Shown here piece after piece: positions 1 through 8,486 of a stretch of DNA of 64,000 nucleotides. Position numbers and translations under genes: made by a program. The notes under the pieces were generated by a model that was not told the DNA's origin, did no database searches, and was given only the letters and a program-made list of their open reading frames with translations. Source of the DNA: JAZGER01 sp036480335 (lineage in GTDB: Bacteria > Pseudomonadota > Gammaproteobacteria > DSM-19610); the NCBI GenBank assembly GCA_036480335.1, contig JAZGGH010000037.1, positions 1-64,000 on the forward strand, in the 5' to 3' direction. The first letter of the stretch is position 1. The number at the start of each line of letters is the position of its first letter.

Positions 1-71
1 TTCATAAGAAACTATAGGCATAAATCTATAGATTAACGACCACCATAAAGCTTCATTTTTAGGAGGAAATA

Positions 72-449
72 ATGCGGAAATTTTCCAGCAGGTTAACCAT
101 GGCGAGCTCTATACTGGCTATCGCTGGCAGTCTGTCTCTTTTGCCTGTTACTGCACAGGCTGCCGATGGCGCCACATCAGTCCTTGAAGAAGGCAAGGCG
201 CTGTCATTTGATCGAAAAATGGGAAATTGCCTGGCATGCCATGCCATCGAAGGCGGAACCCTTCCCGGAAACATTGGTCCACCATTAATAGCAATGCAGG
301 CTCGCTTTCCCGACAAAGCAAAATTGCGTGCTCAAATATGGGATGCTACAAAAGCTAACCCTAACACCATAATGCCTCCATTCGGTCGTCATAAAATACT
401 GAGTGAAGGTGAAATTGACAAAGTGGTTGAATTTATTTACTCACTATAA
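72..449 (+). CDS. soxX: SoxX, monohaem c-type cytochrome of the SoxXA complex
   Basis: SoxX pairs with SoxA to form the periplasmic cytochrome that couples thiosulfate oxidatively to the SoxY carrier cysteine. The 125-aa product has a Sec signal peptide ending near TAQA-A (about residue 30), one haem motif CLACH at residues 53-57, and a TIMPPFG segment supplying the probable Met axial ligand (M101). An AGGAGG ribosome-binding site lies 6 bases before the ATG, so the start is secure. It is first in soxX-soxY-soxZ-soxA, all on one strand with gaps of 32-54 bases and a terminator after soxA. The 71 bases upstream are AT-rich and presumably hold the promoter, but no motif is convincing. Only the single-haem SoxX type is seen, with no extra domain. 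Confidence 0.96.
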   Translation: MRKFSSRLTMASSILAIAGSLSLLPVTAQAADGATSVLEEGKALSFDRKMGNCLACHAIEGGTLPGNIGPPLIAMQARFPDKAKLRAQIWDATKANPNTIMPPFGRHKILSEGEIDKVVEFIYSL

Positions 450-486
450 ACCATTTTGTACATTATCTAAATTTTAGGAGATCAAC

Positions 487-939
487 GTGATTAGTATGAA
501 ACGTAGAACATTATTGAAAGCATCTATTGCTGCAGGTGCCGGGCTTCTTATTCCTGGTCAGGTACTGGCCAAATGGCCTGCCTCAGCTTTCGAAGCCAAA
601 GGTATTGATGCTGCATTAACTGCATCTGTTGGTACAGGCAGTTCAACTGAGAGCGACAAAGTTAAGATCAAAGCACCTGATATTGCTGAAAACGGTGCCG
701 TTGTTCCTGTTACCGTTTCCACCACACTCGACGGTGTTGAATCCATCAGTATTCTTGCAGAAAAGAATGCAACACCATTGATTGCTACATTCGTTCTTGG
801 CGAAGGCGCTGAAGGCTACGCCGCAACACGTATCAAGATGGGCAAAACATCCAATGTGATTGTTGCAGTCAAAGCCAATGGCAAACTGTACAGCGCAACT
901 AAGGAAGTCAAGGTCACTATCGGCGGTTGTGGCGGCTAA
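487..939 (+). CDS. soxY: SoxY, thiosulfate-carrying subunit
   Basis: SoxY carries sulfur intermediates covalently on a C-terminal cysteine and works as a complex with SoxZ in the periplasm. The 150-aa protein has a Tat signal (KRRTLLK, then a hydrophobic stretch to about residue 28) and ends in the diagnostic GGCGG, with the carrier cysteine at C148. The GTG at 487 is preferred: AGGAG lies 6 bases upstream, whereas the in-frame ATG at 496 would be 15 bases away. Export by Tat would also bring out SoxZ, which has no signal of its own. The gene is followed by soxZ after 54 bases. Confidence 0.97.
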   Translation: MISMKRRTLLKASIAAGAGLLIPGQVLAKWPASAFEAKGIDAALTASVGTGSSTESDKVKIKAPDIAENGAVVPVTVSTTLDGVESISILAEKNATPLIATFVLGEGAEGYAATRIKMGKTSNVIVAVKANGKLYSATKEVKVTIGGCGG

Positions 940-993
940 TAACACCGCAGACTGTCTAGATTATTATTTGAATTTATTTGAGGATTTTCCACT

Positions 994-1305
994 ATGGCTT
1001 CTATTAAAATTAGAGCAAAAAACAGCGATGGCACAACCACCGTTAAAGCAATCATCCGACACCCGATGGAAACCGGCCTGCGCAAGGACAAAAAAACCGG
1101 TAAAATGAAACCCGCCCACTTCATTCAGGAAATTAATTGTGAACATAACGGCAAAAATGTTATGACTGCATTATGGGGTATTGCGATTTCAAAAGACCCT
1201 TACCTGTCTTTCAAATTCAAGGGTGCTGCTGCTGGTGATACCGTAAAACTGACCTGGACAGATAACCAGGGCAACACAGACACTAAAGAAACCCAGGTTA
1301 AATAA
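994..1305 (+). CDS. soxZ: SoxZ, partner subunit of SoxY
   Basis: SoxZ is the small immunoglobulin-like partner of SoxY and presents the SoxY carrier arm to the other Sox enzymes. The 103-aa length matches the family. The N-terminal MASIKIRAK, the central HPMETG and the C-terminal WTDNQG segment are typical. There is no signal peptide, as expected for a protein that is co-exported with Tat-bearing SoxY. It sits between soxY and soxA with a weak GAGG ribosome-binding site about 10 bases before the ATG. Confidence 0.96.
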   Translation: MASIKIRAKNSDGTTTVKAIIRHPMETGLRKDKKTGKMKPAHFIQEINCEHNGKNVMTALWGIAISKDPYLSFKFKGAAAGDTVKLTWTDNQGNTDTKETQVK

Positions 1306-1337
1306 TCGATATAACCATCAATTGGAGGTTGTAACAA

Positions 1338-2174
1338 ATGAAAAAGCTCCTCAGTATCTGCACGGCCGCACTGGTTCTTGCTTCCGGATTTTCCACCGCA
1401 ATGGCAAATCCTAAAGATGATCTTGAGAAATTTCGTTCGCACTTTACCAAACGTTTTCCAAACGTTACTTTCCAGGACTTTGGCAATGGTGTTTATGCCA
1501 TTGACAAACCTTCTCGGGAACAGTGGGAATCCATTGAAGAGTTTCCGCCTTACGAGCTAAATGTTGAAAAAGGCGAAGCTCTGTTCAACACAGCCTTTGC
1601 TAATGGCAAAGGCTACAGCGACTGTTTCAATAATGGTGGCAAGGGTGTTAAACAGAATTATCCTTTCTTCGATCCAGCATCCGGACAGGTTATCACTCTG
1701 GAACGTGCCATCAATGCCTGTCGCGAAAGCAATGGAGAAAAACCCCTAAAATGGAAAAAAGGTGCGCTTGCAGATGTCAGTGCATACATGGCGTACACAT
1801 CTCGCGGCAACAAGGTCAAGGTTGTCATTCCAGATGACCCTCGTGCCATAGCAGCCTATGAAAGCGGCAAAAACCACTTTTACCAGAAACGTGGGCAGTT
1901 AAACATGTCCTGTGCAGACTGCCATTATCACAGTGCAGGTAATAAAATCCGTGCTGATATCCTCAGCCCTGCATTAGGTCATGCGACTCACTTCCCGGTT
2001 TACCGTTCAAAATGGGGTGGACTGGGTACTATGCACCGCCGTTATGGTGGCTGTAACAAACAGGTTCGTGCCAAGCCACACAAGGCGCAGAGTGATGAGT
2101 ACACCAATCTTGAGTACTTCCATACTTATATGAGTAATGGTCTGGAAATGAATGGTCCTGGCGCTCGCAAATAA
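1338..2174 (+). CDS. soxA: SoxA, single-haem type sulfur-carrying cytochrome c
   Basis: SoxA is the catalytic partner of SoxX. It links thiosulfate to SoxY through a haem whose axial ligand is a modified cysteine. The 278-aa protein has a Sec signal (cleavage near AMA-N, residue 23) and a single haem motif CADCH at 192-196. C239 in the RRYGGCN segment is the expected cysteine-persulfide haem ligand. The N-terminal haem of dihaem SoxA is absent; two cysteines, C96 (SDCFNNGG) and C128 (NACRE), remain there and could form the disulfide seen in monohaem SoxA. GGAGG precedes the ATG by about 9 bases. It is last in the soxXYZA unit and is followed by a strong terminator. Confidence 0.96.
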   Translation: MKKLLSICTAALVLASGFSTAMANPKDDLEKFRSHFTKRFPNVTFQDFGNGVYAIDKPSREQWESIEEFPPYELNVEKGEALFNTAFANGKGYSDCFNNGGKGVKQNYPFFDPASGQVITLERAINACRESNGEKPLKWKKGALADVSAYMAYTSRGNKVKVVIPDDPRAIAAYESGKNHFYQKRGQLNMSCADCHYHSAGNKIRADILSPALGHATHFPVYRSKWGGLGTMHRRYGGCNKQVRAKPHKAQSDEYTNLEYFHTYMSNGLEMNGPGARK

Positions 2175-2200
2175 TTGTGAATCCATTTACTTTGTAGACA

Positions 2201-2226
2201 AAGCCCGGTTTTTACCGGGCTTTTTT
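2201..2226 (+). terminator. Intrinsic terminator after soxA
   Basis: An 8-bp stem AGCCCGGT / ACCGGGCT with a TTTT loop is followed by a run of T. It lies 27 bases after the soxA stop and separates soxXYZA from soxB, which therefore probably has its own promoter in the 135 bases that follow. Confidence 0.9.
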
Positions 2227-2361
2227 ATGTTTTTAGAAATTGAATACAACAACCACACTGGCAGAATTTTCATGGCTATTGTTGTATAATTTTTACAAGT
2301 TTACCGTTGCTTCCATTCGAAAGCCCTCAACTGATTGAGGCGTACACTCCAGAGGCTGATT

Positions 2362-4314
2362 ATGAACCGTATCGACCGCAGAACCTTTCTCAAATTACTT
2401 AGCATGGGTGGTCTCAGCGCCACATCTCTTGCCATGCTGGCCTGCTCTCAGCAGGAGCAACAGACGGGAGATGCTATCAAATCGGCACTGGAGTCGAGTG
2501 CCGGCAAAGACAGCAGCGACATTTATCATATACCCAAACAGGGTAACGCCCGAATTCTTCATACCACTGATGTTCATGGACAATTAAAGCCCGTTTATTT
2601 CAGGGAACCCAATGTCAATCTGGGAGTAGGCAGCGCTTATGGCGTTCCTCCTCATATTGTTGGCAAACGCCTGCTGGAAAAGATGAGCTTGCCTGCAGAA
2701 GGCCTGGATGCATACGCTTATACCTACCTCAATTTTGAAGCATATGCCAAACAGTTCGGTCGGATGGGTGGTTTTGCCCACATCAAAACCCTGCTTGACA
2801 GATTGCGAGCGGGTGCTGGTGGTATCGATAATACACTCACCGTTGATGGTGGAGATTTATGGCAGGGATCCGGGACTTCGCTTTGGACACGCGGCATTGA
2901 TATGGTCGAAGCCTCTAATATTCTGGGTGTTGACGTCATGGTTGGACACTGGGAATTCACTTACAAAGAAAATGAAGTATTAAGCAATGTTGCTCTGTTC
3001 AAGGGCGACTTCATTGGACAAAATATCCGAGTTAAGGAAGAAGCCCTGTTCAGTGATGACTATGCAGCGATGGTAGAGCAGTATGATGGCCGGGGTCTTT
3101 ACGATGAAGATAGTGGTCATGCTTTCCAGCCTTATGTCATCAAAAATGTCGGTGGCAAACGCATCGCTGTTGTTGGTCAGGCATTCCCAAGAACAGCCAA
3201 TGCCAACCCCCCTGAGTTCTTCCCGGACTGGTCATTCGGTTTACGTGAAGATGACATGAAAGCCCTTGTCAAAAAAATCCGCGCAGAAGACAAGCCGGAT
3301 GCTGTGATTCTGGTCTCGCACAACGGCATGGATGTGGATATCAAAATGGCAGAACGTGTGCCAGGTTTAGACGCTGTCTTTGGTGGCCATACTCATGACG
3401 GTATGCCACGCCCGGTTGAAGTCAAAGACATCGACGGCGGCAGTTGTCTGGTTACAAACGCTGGCTCAAACGGAAAGTATGTTGGCGTGATGGATTTCGA
3501 TATTCAGGAGGGTGTGGTTAAAAACAAACACTACCAGATGTTGCCTGTATTTGAAGACAAGCTCCCTGCCGACAAGGAAATGGAAGCCTACATCACACAA
3601 ATGCGTAGCAAAACCTACGATGAAGATATTGTAGAAAGCCGCGCCAAAGACCGTTTCTATAACCCGGATCGACTCGGCAAATCCTTCGAAGATATTCTCA
3701 GTGAAAAACTTGCCATTGCTGATCGAACTCTGTATCGCCGTGGTAATTTCATGGGTACCTGGGACCAGGTATTGTGTAACGCCCTACGAGAAGAGTACGA
3801 TGCCGACGTTGCTATGTCTGCTGGCGTTCGCTGGGGAACCACGACTCCAGAAGGCCACTGGATCACGATGGAAGATGTCATGACACAGTGCTCCATCACC
3901 TACGGCGAAACCTACGTCAACGAAATGACCGGAAAACAGTTGCTATCTGTTCTCGAACAGGTCGCTGACAACCTGCTAGACCCGGATCCCTACCTGCAAT
4001 CAGGTGGTGATATGGTCCGCGTTGGTGGCATGGACTACACTATCGACCCGAGCAAGAAGCTGTTTGAGCGTATCACTGATGCCCGTCTGGACAATGGTGA
4101 TCCAATTGAACCAGAAAAAACCTACAAGGTTGCTGGCTGGGCAGTGGTCAACCGGACACCGGAAGGTCGCCTGATGTGGGATGTCACTCGTGACTATATT
4201 CTGAAGAACAAGGGGGATGATGATATCCTCAAGCTGAACAAGATCAATCATCCGAAATTAGTGGGTGTGAGTGACAATCCTGGAATAGCCGATTATCCAG
4301 GTGAACTCGGCTAA
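2362..4314 (+). CDS. soxB: SoxB, thiosulfohydrolase with dimanganese site
   Basis: SoxB hydrolyses the terminal sulfone of SoxY-bound thiosulfate and releases sulfate in the periplasm. The 650-aa protein begins with a Tat signal (DRRTFLK). It carries the metallophosphatase-type metal ligands in SoxB-specific form: TTDVHGQ (D70, H72), GGDLWQGSG (D165), GHWEFTY (H196) and GGHTHDG (H343, H345). The C-terminal half is a 5'-nucleotidase-like substrate domain. The ATG at 2362 is chosen because AGAGG lies 6 bases upstream and the Tat motif follows at once; a TTG at 2335 adds nine residues with no ribosome-binding site. It stands alone between two terminators. Confidence 0.96.
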   Translation: MNRIDRRTFLKLLSMGGLSATSLAMLACSQQEQQTGDAIKSALESSAGKDSSDIYHIPKQGNARILHTTDVHGQLKPVYFREPNVNLGVGSAYGVPPHIVGKRLLEKMSLPAEGLDAYAYTYLNFEAYAKQFGRMGGFAHIKTLLDRLRAGAGGIDNTLTVDGGDLWQGSGTSLWTRGIDMVEASNILGVDVMVGHWEFTYKENEVLSNVALFKGDFIGQNIRVKEEALFSDDYAAMVEQYDGRGLYDEDSGHAFQPYVIKNVGGKRIAVVGQAFPRTANANPPEFFPDWSFGLREDDMKALVKKIRAEDKPDAVILVSHNGMDVDIKMAERVPGLDAVFGGHTHDGMPRPVEVKDIDGGSCLVTNAGSNGKYVGVMDFDIQEGVVKNKHYQMLPVFEDKLPADKEMEAYITQMRSKTYDEDIVESRAKDRFYNPDRLGKSFEDILSEKLAIADRTLYRRGNFMGTWDQVLCNALREEYDADVAMSAGVRWGTTTPEGHWITMEDVMTQCSITYGETYVNEMTGKQLLSVLEQVADNLLDPDPYLQSGGDMVRVGGMDYTIDPSKKLFERITDARLDNGDPIEPEKTYKVAGWAVVNRTPEGRLMWDVTRDYILKNKGDDDILKLNKINHPKLVGVSDNPGIADYPGELG

Positions 4315-4332
4315 GCGGCTACCCGCGATACA

Positions 4333-4369
4333 AAAAAAGCCAGCCTTATCAGAAGGCTGGCTTTTTTAT
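4333..4369. terminator. Bidirectional terminator between soxB and tRNA-Thr
   Basis: A long stem AAGCCAGCCTT / AAGGCTGGCTT with loop ATCAG is flanked by A-run and T-run on opposite sides, so it can work for soxB (plus) and for the tRNA transcript (minus). It ends 11 bases before the tRNA 3' end. Confidence 0.9.
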
Positions 4370-4380
4370 TACTTTAAATA

Positions 4381-4456
4381 TGGAGCCGGTGAAAGGAGTT
4401 GAACCCTCGACATCTTCATTACAAGTGAAGCGCTCTACCAACTGAGCTACACCGGC
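4381..4456 (-). tRNA. tRNA-Thr, anticodon TGT
   Basis: The reverse strand folds as a full 76-nt tRNA with encoded CCA. The acceptor stem pairs GCCGGTG with CACCGGC. The D arm holds AGCTCAGTTGGTAGAGC, the anticodon stem CTTCA/TGAAG encloses loop CTTGTAA (anticodon TGT), and the T arm holds GAGGGTTCAACTC. It lies 74 bases downstream of coaX in the same direction. The birA-pantothenate kinase-tRNA-Thr(TGT) order matches many gammaproteobacteria, but the usual Tyr, Gly and Thr tRNAs and tuf are missing after it. Confidence 0.97.
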
Positions 4457-4530
4457 GCTGGATTTACCAGAGCGCAGATTGTAAGCAAGCTGGGCTCCAA
4501 AGGCAACCAAATTCGAGATTTATCAGGGAT

Positions 4531-5322
4531 TCAAACCGTTGTAGCAGACACATCCGAATCGGCAGTATCTACAGATTTCGTCTGATCAGCAAAAATGGCT
4601 ATTCCCTGCAAAACGAGATCATCATGAATTTTTGGCTCACAAGCCAGTAATGGCAACACCCGCTGGATATCTCCACCGGTCAGCACGGCGACTGTCTGGT
4701 CTCCCATCTCGTACGATAAATCCTGACAGATGGTATCAATGGCGGCTGCCATCGTATACAGAGTGCCCGCCTTGATTGCGGATACTGTATCCCGAGCCAG
4801 CAGAGATATTTCATCAACAGTATTAACATCCGAACTCAGATCAGCCGCACCTGTCTTCAAAGCATTGACCATCATATCCAGCCCTGGGATAATCAGACCT
4901 CCTTTATGCTGCCCTTCTGCATCAATAGCATCAATCGTCAATGCGGTACCACAATCAATAATAATCGCTGGAGAATGGTACAGAGAATGTGTGGCAATCA
5001 ATGCTGCCCAGCGATCAGAACCCAGATATTCGGGTTCCTGATAGGCATTGCTCACACCACAGCAATCTGATTCTGAACGCAGAAAGTCAGGGTACATTTT
5101 CCAGCGTCGCTTGATCCAGGTGCGAATCGATTTATCAAATGTCTCACCCGCTACACTCGATATAATGACACGTACAGGGGATTCCAGGTCTTTCCAGGCA
5201 GGCCGGGCAATGTCTTTGAAAGCCTTGTCATTGCGTAACAGGGGTTCTTTTACCTCTAAACCTTCATCACGCTGCAAAGCCCACTTGATGCGGCTATTAC
5301 CTATATCCAGTAATAGATTCAT
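4531..5322 (-). CDS. coaX: Type III pantothenate kinase
   Basis: CoaX phosphorylates pantothenate, the first step of coenzyme A synthesis, in the cytoplasm. The 263-aa protein has the ASKHA-fold marks of the family: LLLDIGNSRIKW at the N terminus (residues 3-14), GSDRWAAL, DCGTALTIDAID for phosphate and pantothenate binding, and GGLIIPG. Length is normal. Its ATG overlaps the end of birA by four bases, so the two are translationally coupled. Confidence 0.94.
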   Translation of the reverse strand: MNLLLDIGNSRIKWALQRDEGLEVKEPLLRNDKAFKDIARPAWKDLESPVRVIISSVAGETFDKSIRTWIKRRWKMYPDFLRSESDCCGVSNAYQEPEYLGSDRWAALIATHSLYHSPAIIIDCGTALTIDAIDAEGQHKGGLIIPGLDMMVNALKTGAADLSSDVNTVDEISLLARDTVSAIKAGTLYTMAAAIDTICQDLSYEMGDQTVAVLTGGDIQRVLPLLACEPKIHDDLVLQGIAIFADQTKSVDTADSDVSATTV

Positions 5323-6296
5323 TGAACCGCTCGCAAACTGATATCACCCACATGGTAATGATTCAGCTTTCCATCTATATTCAATTTTATCGCTCCATAC
5401 TGGTCAATCCCGCAGGCAATACCTGTCACTGATTGATCATGCAATTGTAGGCAAACACTCAGGCCAGAGTATATATCATTTTCCTCCCATTCCTGAACAA
5501 ACGGTGCCAGACCATCCTGTTCGTAACAGGTCAGAACACTGACAATAGATTCTATCAGATCGCTTGCCAGACGATTACGCCCAGGCCGCTCTCTACAGGC
5601 AGACAAATCTGTCCAGGGCTGGTCAATGCTGTCTGCGGCAGAATCAGACATACACAAGTTCAAACCGATACCGATAATCATTTCAGTGCTGCCATCCATC
5701 TCCCCTGTTAACTCAATCAGAGCACCTGCCAGCTTTTCCCCTTTGTGATAAATATCATTGGGCCACTTCAACCCCAGATCGGGTATTTTCGCCGACTGCA
5801 GCACGCGCAGTATCGCAACACCGACAGCCAGGCTGAGACCGCCAAGACTGTCCGGTGAACGGTTCATTTTATGGTGCAGGGAAAAACACAAATTACTGCC
5901 ATAAGGTGACACCCAGATTCGCCCACGCCGCCCCCGACCGCTAGTCTGGTATTCGGCAAAACAAACATGAAAACACTCGGTACTTTTGTGTGCACATATG
6001 CGGCGCAAATAATTACTGGTTGAATCAACCACATTGAGAATATCAATCACACCATCGAAAGGCGGGGCAATCTGACTCAGCCTTTCGCAGATCAGGGATT
6101 TTTCAAGAAGCTCTAGTGGCTGACTCAGGCAATAACCCTTTCCTGGCACAGAAAACACATCAAGCCCGGATACTTTCAAAGCCTGAACCTGTTTCCAGAT
6201 AGCGGCTCGCGTCACACCCAGGTTTTCGCCCAGCACTTCACCCGAGTGAAACTCCCCATCTGCCAGGCATTGAACGAGAGGATAACTTACTGACAT
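5319..6296 (-). CDS. birA: BirA, biotin-protein ligase and biotin repressor
   Basis: BirA activates biotin as biotinyl-AMP and attaches it to carrier proteins such as the acetyl-CoA carboxylase biotin subunit; the bifunctional form also represses biotin genes. The 325-aa protein has an N-terminal winged helix (about residues 1-60, GVTRAAIWKQVQAL recognition helix). The ligase motif GRGRRGR is at 120-126, KWPND at 177-181, KLAGALIE at 188-195, and a C-terminal SH3-like domain follows. The presence of the HTH suggests the dual-function form. It is followed by coaX with a 4-base overlap. Confidence 0.95.
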   Translation of the reverse strand: MSVSYPLVQCLADGEFHSGEVLGENLGVTRAAIWKQVQALKVSGLDVFSVPGKGYCLSQPLELLEKSLICERLSQIAPPFDGVIDILNVVDSTSNYLRRICAHKSTECFHVCFAEYQTSGRGRRGRIWVSPYGSNLCFSLHHKMNRSPDSLGGLSLAVGVAILRVLQSAKIPDLGLKWPNDIYHKGEKLAGALIELTGEMDGSTEMIIGIGLNLCMSDSAADSIDQPWTDLSACRERPGRNRLASDLIESIVSVLTCYEQDGLAPFVQEWEENDIYSGLSVCLQLHDQSVTGIACGIDQYGAIKLNIDGKLNHYHVGDISLRAVQ

Positions 6297-6325
6297 AAAA
6301 ATAAATGAAGTCTTCTAAAACATCG

Positions 6326-6916
6326 TCAGGAACTAAAATCTAATGCCAGGGCGAGACGAATATTTTCCGGCAAAGGTTCCAGCTGCTGAGTATAGTTCTG
6401 GTGGCTAATACCAGCGCCAACCGACGCATTGTCTTTTATCGCAGCCACCATTTCCGTGCTCAGCGGGAAACGCATAAAGTGTACTGCAGAGGTTTTATCT
6501 TCATCCGATCGATCCATGTCCTCATCAGCAATAGCAAACACCGGCTCAAAACCATCGACACGCATCCATACCTGATCTTCAATACCCACCAGCTCAGTGA
6601 GCAGTTTGCGGCGTTCGTTCTCATCCGTCACTTCAATCATGAAAGTAGCCTGCCAGTTGTTATTATCCGGAATCAGCGGATTATAGGCATTAAGTTCTTC
6701 CTGTATTGCAGCCGCCTCAAATATCCGTTCAATGCGTAACATCTCCTGAATCTGGTATTGCATCGTCAGACGGTCTTCAAAATAGAGCGCCGTAAACTGG
6801 CCAAGCGGAACCCGCCTGTTTTTTTTGTGCTCTATCACACGCGTCCGAAATGCAGCTCGGTGTTCAGCATATTCTTCCAGTGAAAATAAATCAGATCGTT
6901 GTATTTTTTTCATCAT
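6326..6916 (-). CDS. DUF3501 family protein
   Basis: This 196-aa soluble protein matches the DUF3501 family by its N-terminal RSDLFSLEEY..HR and by YFEDRLTMQYQIQEMLRIERI. No function is established for the family. It has no signal peptide or membrane segment. It is encoded 11 bases after the FeS oxidoreductase gene and in the same direction, so the two are very likely cotranscribed. DUF3501, an HdrD/GlpC-like protein and a rubrerythrin form a recurrent trio in proteobacteria, which suggests a shared role in peroxide or redox handling; that role is inferred from neighbours only. The start is ATG at 6916 or the next ATG at 6913. Confidence 0.85.
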   Translation of the reverse strand: MMKKIQRSDLFSLEEYAEHRAAFRTRVIEHKKNRRVPLGQFTALYFEDRLTMQYQIQEMLRIERIFEAAAIQEELNAYNPLIPDNNNWQATFMIEVTDENERRKLLTELVGIEDQVWMRVDGFEPVFAIADEDMDRSDEDKTSAVHFMRFPLSTEMVAAIKDNASVGAGISHQNYTQQLEPLPENIRLALALDFSS

Positions 6917-6927
6917 AACTCCCAGAC

Positions 6928-8265
6928 CTATAGCCCATACGCCTTGCGTAACAGTTTCATCGGATGATCAGGGCGTGATCCATTATTCAGCCCATTCTCA
7001 ATTTGATGACCCGCCATCGGACAATCACTGCTGTAATAATCCGGCGAGGATTTCTCAACACGCTTCACAACCGGTTTACAGATTTCCATCGATGCATCGT
7101 GAAATTCATTTTTCACAGCATAAGTGCCATCGTGGCCGGAACAACGCTCAATGGTTTCAATTTCAGTATCCTGGATCAGTTGCAAAACATCCCGCGTTTT
7201 CAGACCAATATTCTGCACCCGTAAATGGCAGGCTACATGATAAGCCACTTTGCCTAACCCCTGCTTGAAATCCGTATTCATGCGACCATGTTTATGCCAG
7301 GCAGCAAGATATTCAAAGGGATCATATATATGGTCACGCACCTTTGCCACATCCGCATCATCTGGAAACATCAGTGGCAGCTCCTGTTTAAACATCAACA
7401 CACAGGATGGCACAGGCCCAACAATATCCCAGCCATTATCAATCAGGCGTACCAGTTCAGGAATATTATAGGATTTAGCACGCTCCACTGCATCAAGATC
7501 ACCCAGTTCCAGCTTCGGCATGCCACAGCATTTTTCCTTTTCTGTCAGACGCACCGGGATCCCGTTATGCTGGAAGACAGCCACCAGATCTTCGCCAATG
7601 TCAGGTTCATTATAATTACAATAGCAGGTTGCAAATAATGCCACCTTACCTTTTACGCTATCAGTCGCAGATGAAAATTGCTCTTCACTGGCATGTAATA
7701 GCGGCTTCAGCCGCTTGCGCAGCGTACTCGAATGATATTCAGGTAACATGGCGTGGGGATGAACTTCCATCAATTCTTCCAGAATTCTCCGCCCTGCCCG
7801 ATTTCGATTCACGGCATTAACAACCGATGAAACAATCGGAATACCTGCCAGTTGCCCTACCCGGTCTGTAGACGTCAGGATTTTGTCACGGACAGATGTG
7901 TTCCCCTTTTTGAATTTTACTGCCTTGGCCCTGAGCATCAGATGCGGAAAATCGATATTCCATTCATGTGGAGGCACATAGGGACATTTCGACATGTAAC
8001 ACATGTCACACAAATAGCAATGGTCGACGACCTCCCAGTACACCCGTTTGCTAACGCTATCCAGTTCCATTGTTTCGGAATCATCTATCGCATCAAACAA
8101 GGTTGGAAATGCCTTGCAGAGATTAAAACAACGTCGACAACCATGACAAATATCGTAAACCCTCTCCAGCTCATCAAAGAGATTGGCTTCGTTATAAAAA
8201 TCAGGATTCTGCCAGTCAAGAGGATGGCGTGTAGGGGCTTCCAGACTGCCTTCAGTTACTGACAT
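6928..8265 (-). CDS. HdrD/GlpC-like iron-sulfur oxidoreductase
   Basis: The 445-aa protein resembles the Fe-S subunit of anaerobic glycerol-3-phosphate dehydrogenase and heterodisulfide reductase subunit D. Two 4Fe-4S clusters are bound by C40-x2-C43-x2-C46-x3-C50 and by C83-x2-C86-x2-C89-x4-C94. Two cysteine-rich halves follow (CYCNYN...KEKCCGMP and CHLRVQ...CSGHDG) of the CCG type that binds a non-cubane cluster or acts in disulfide chemistry. No glpA or glpB is present, so it is not part of a GlpABC complex here. GGAG lies 7 bases before the ATG. It is preceded by a hairpin and a repeat element that separate it from the rubrerythrin gene. Confidence 0.88.
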   Translation of the reverse strand: MSVTEGSLEAPTRHPLDWQNPDFYNEANLFDELERVYDICHGCRRCFNLCKAFPTLFDAIDDSETMELDSVSKRVYWEVVDHCYLCDMCYMSKCPYVPPHEWNIDFPHLMLRAKAVKFKKGNTSVRDKILTSTDRVGQLAGIPIVSSVVNAVNRNRAGRRILEELMEVHPHAMLPEYHSSTLRKRLKPLLHASEEQFSSATDSVKGKVALFATCYCNYNEPDIGEDLVAVFQHNGIPVRLTEKEKCCGMPKLELGDLDAVERAKSYNIPELVRLIDNGWDIVGPVPSCVLMFKQELPLMFPDDADVAKVRDHIYDPFEYLAAWHKHGRMNTDFKQGLGKVAYHVACHLRVQNIGLKTRDVLQLIQDTEIETIERCSGHDGTYAVKNEFHDASMEICKPVVKRVEKSSPDYYSSDCPMAGHQIENGLNNGSRPDHPMKLLRKAYGL

Positions 8266-8282
8266 TTTCTTGCTCCATTAAA

Positions 8283-8307
8283 TAAGGGGTAGACTGGCTA
8301 CCCCTTA
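8283..8307 (-). terminator. Hairpin in the leader of the FeS oxidoreductase gene
   Basis: A perfect 10-bp stem, TAAGGGGTAG / CTACCCCTTA with a 5-base loop, lies 18 bases upstream of the FeS oxidoreductase start. On the minus strand it is followed by TTTAATGG, so it could be a weak terminator or an attenuator for transcripts coming from the rubrerythrin gene. It is inferred from structure only. Confidence 0.55.
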
Positions 8308-8333
8308 CGGTAAAACAAATCAATCAGAGATAT

Positions 8334-8474
8334 GGGTACCTCTATTAATCAGGATTTTCGTCTGAGTTCAAGGCGGATAAATTTTGAGAACCGCAGTGTA
8401 TAAAGCATACATGAGGATCGCAAAAATTCATCCAACGCAGAAATCGGGCGAAAAGACAATTAATAGAGGGGCCC
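8334..8474. repeat. MITE-like imperfect palindromic repeat, copy A
   Basis: This 141-bp element has near-identical inverted ends (CCTCTATTAAT on one side, ATTAATAGAGG on the other, with G/C-rich flanks). Its interior holds CGCAGTGTATA, TACATGAG and AACGCAG in the same order and at nearly the same spacing as the element at 17813-17959. No transposase is encoded. It sits between rubrerythrin and its downstream partner genes. A non-autonomous mobile repeat is the simplest reading. Confidence 0.75.
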
Positions 8475-8486
8475 ATATAAGGCATC

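Noticed and set aside
2335..2361. TTG start for soxB
   Set aside because: The nine extra residues precede the Tat signal and have no ribosome-binding site.
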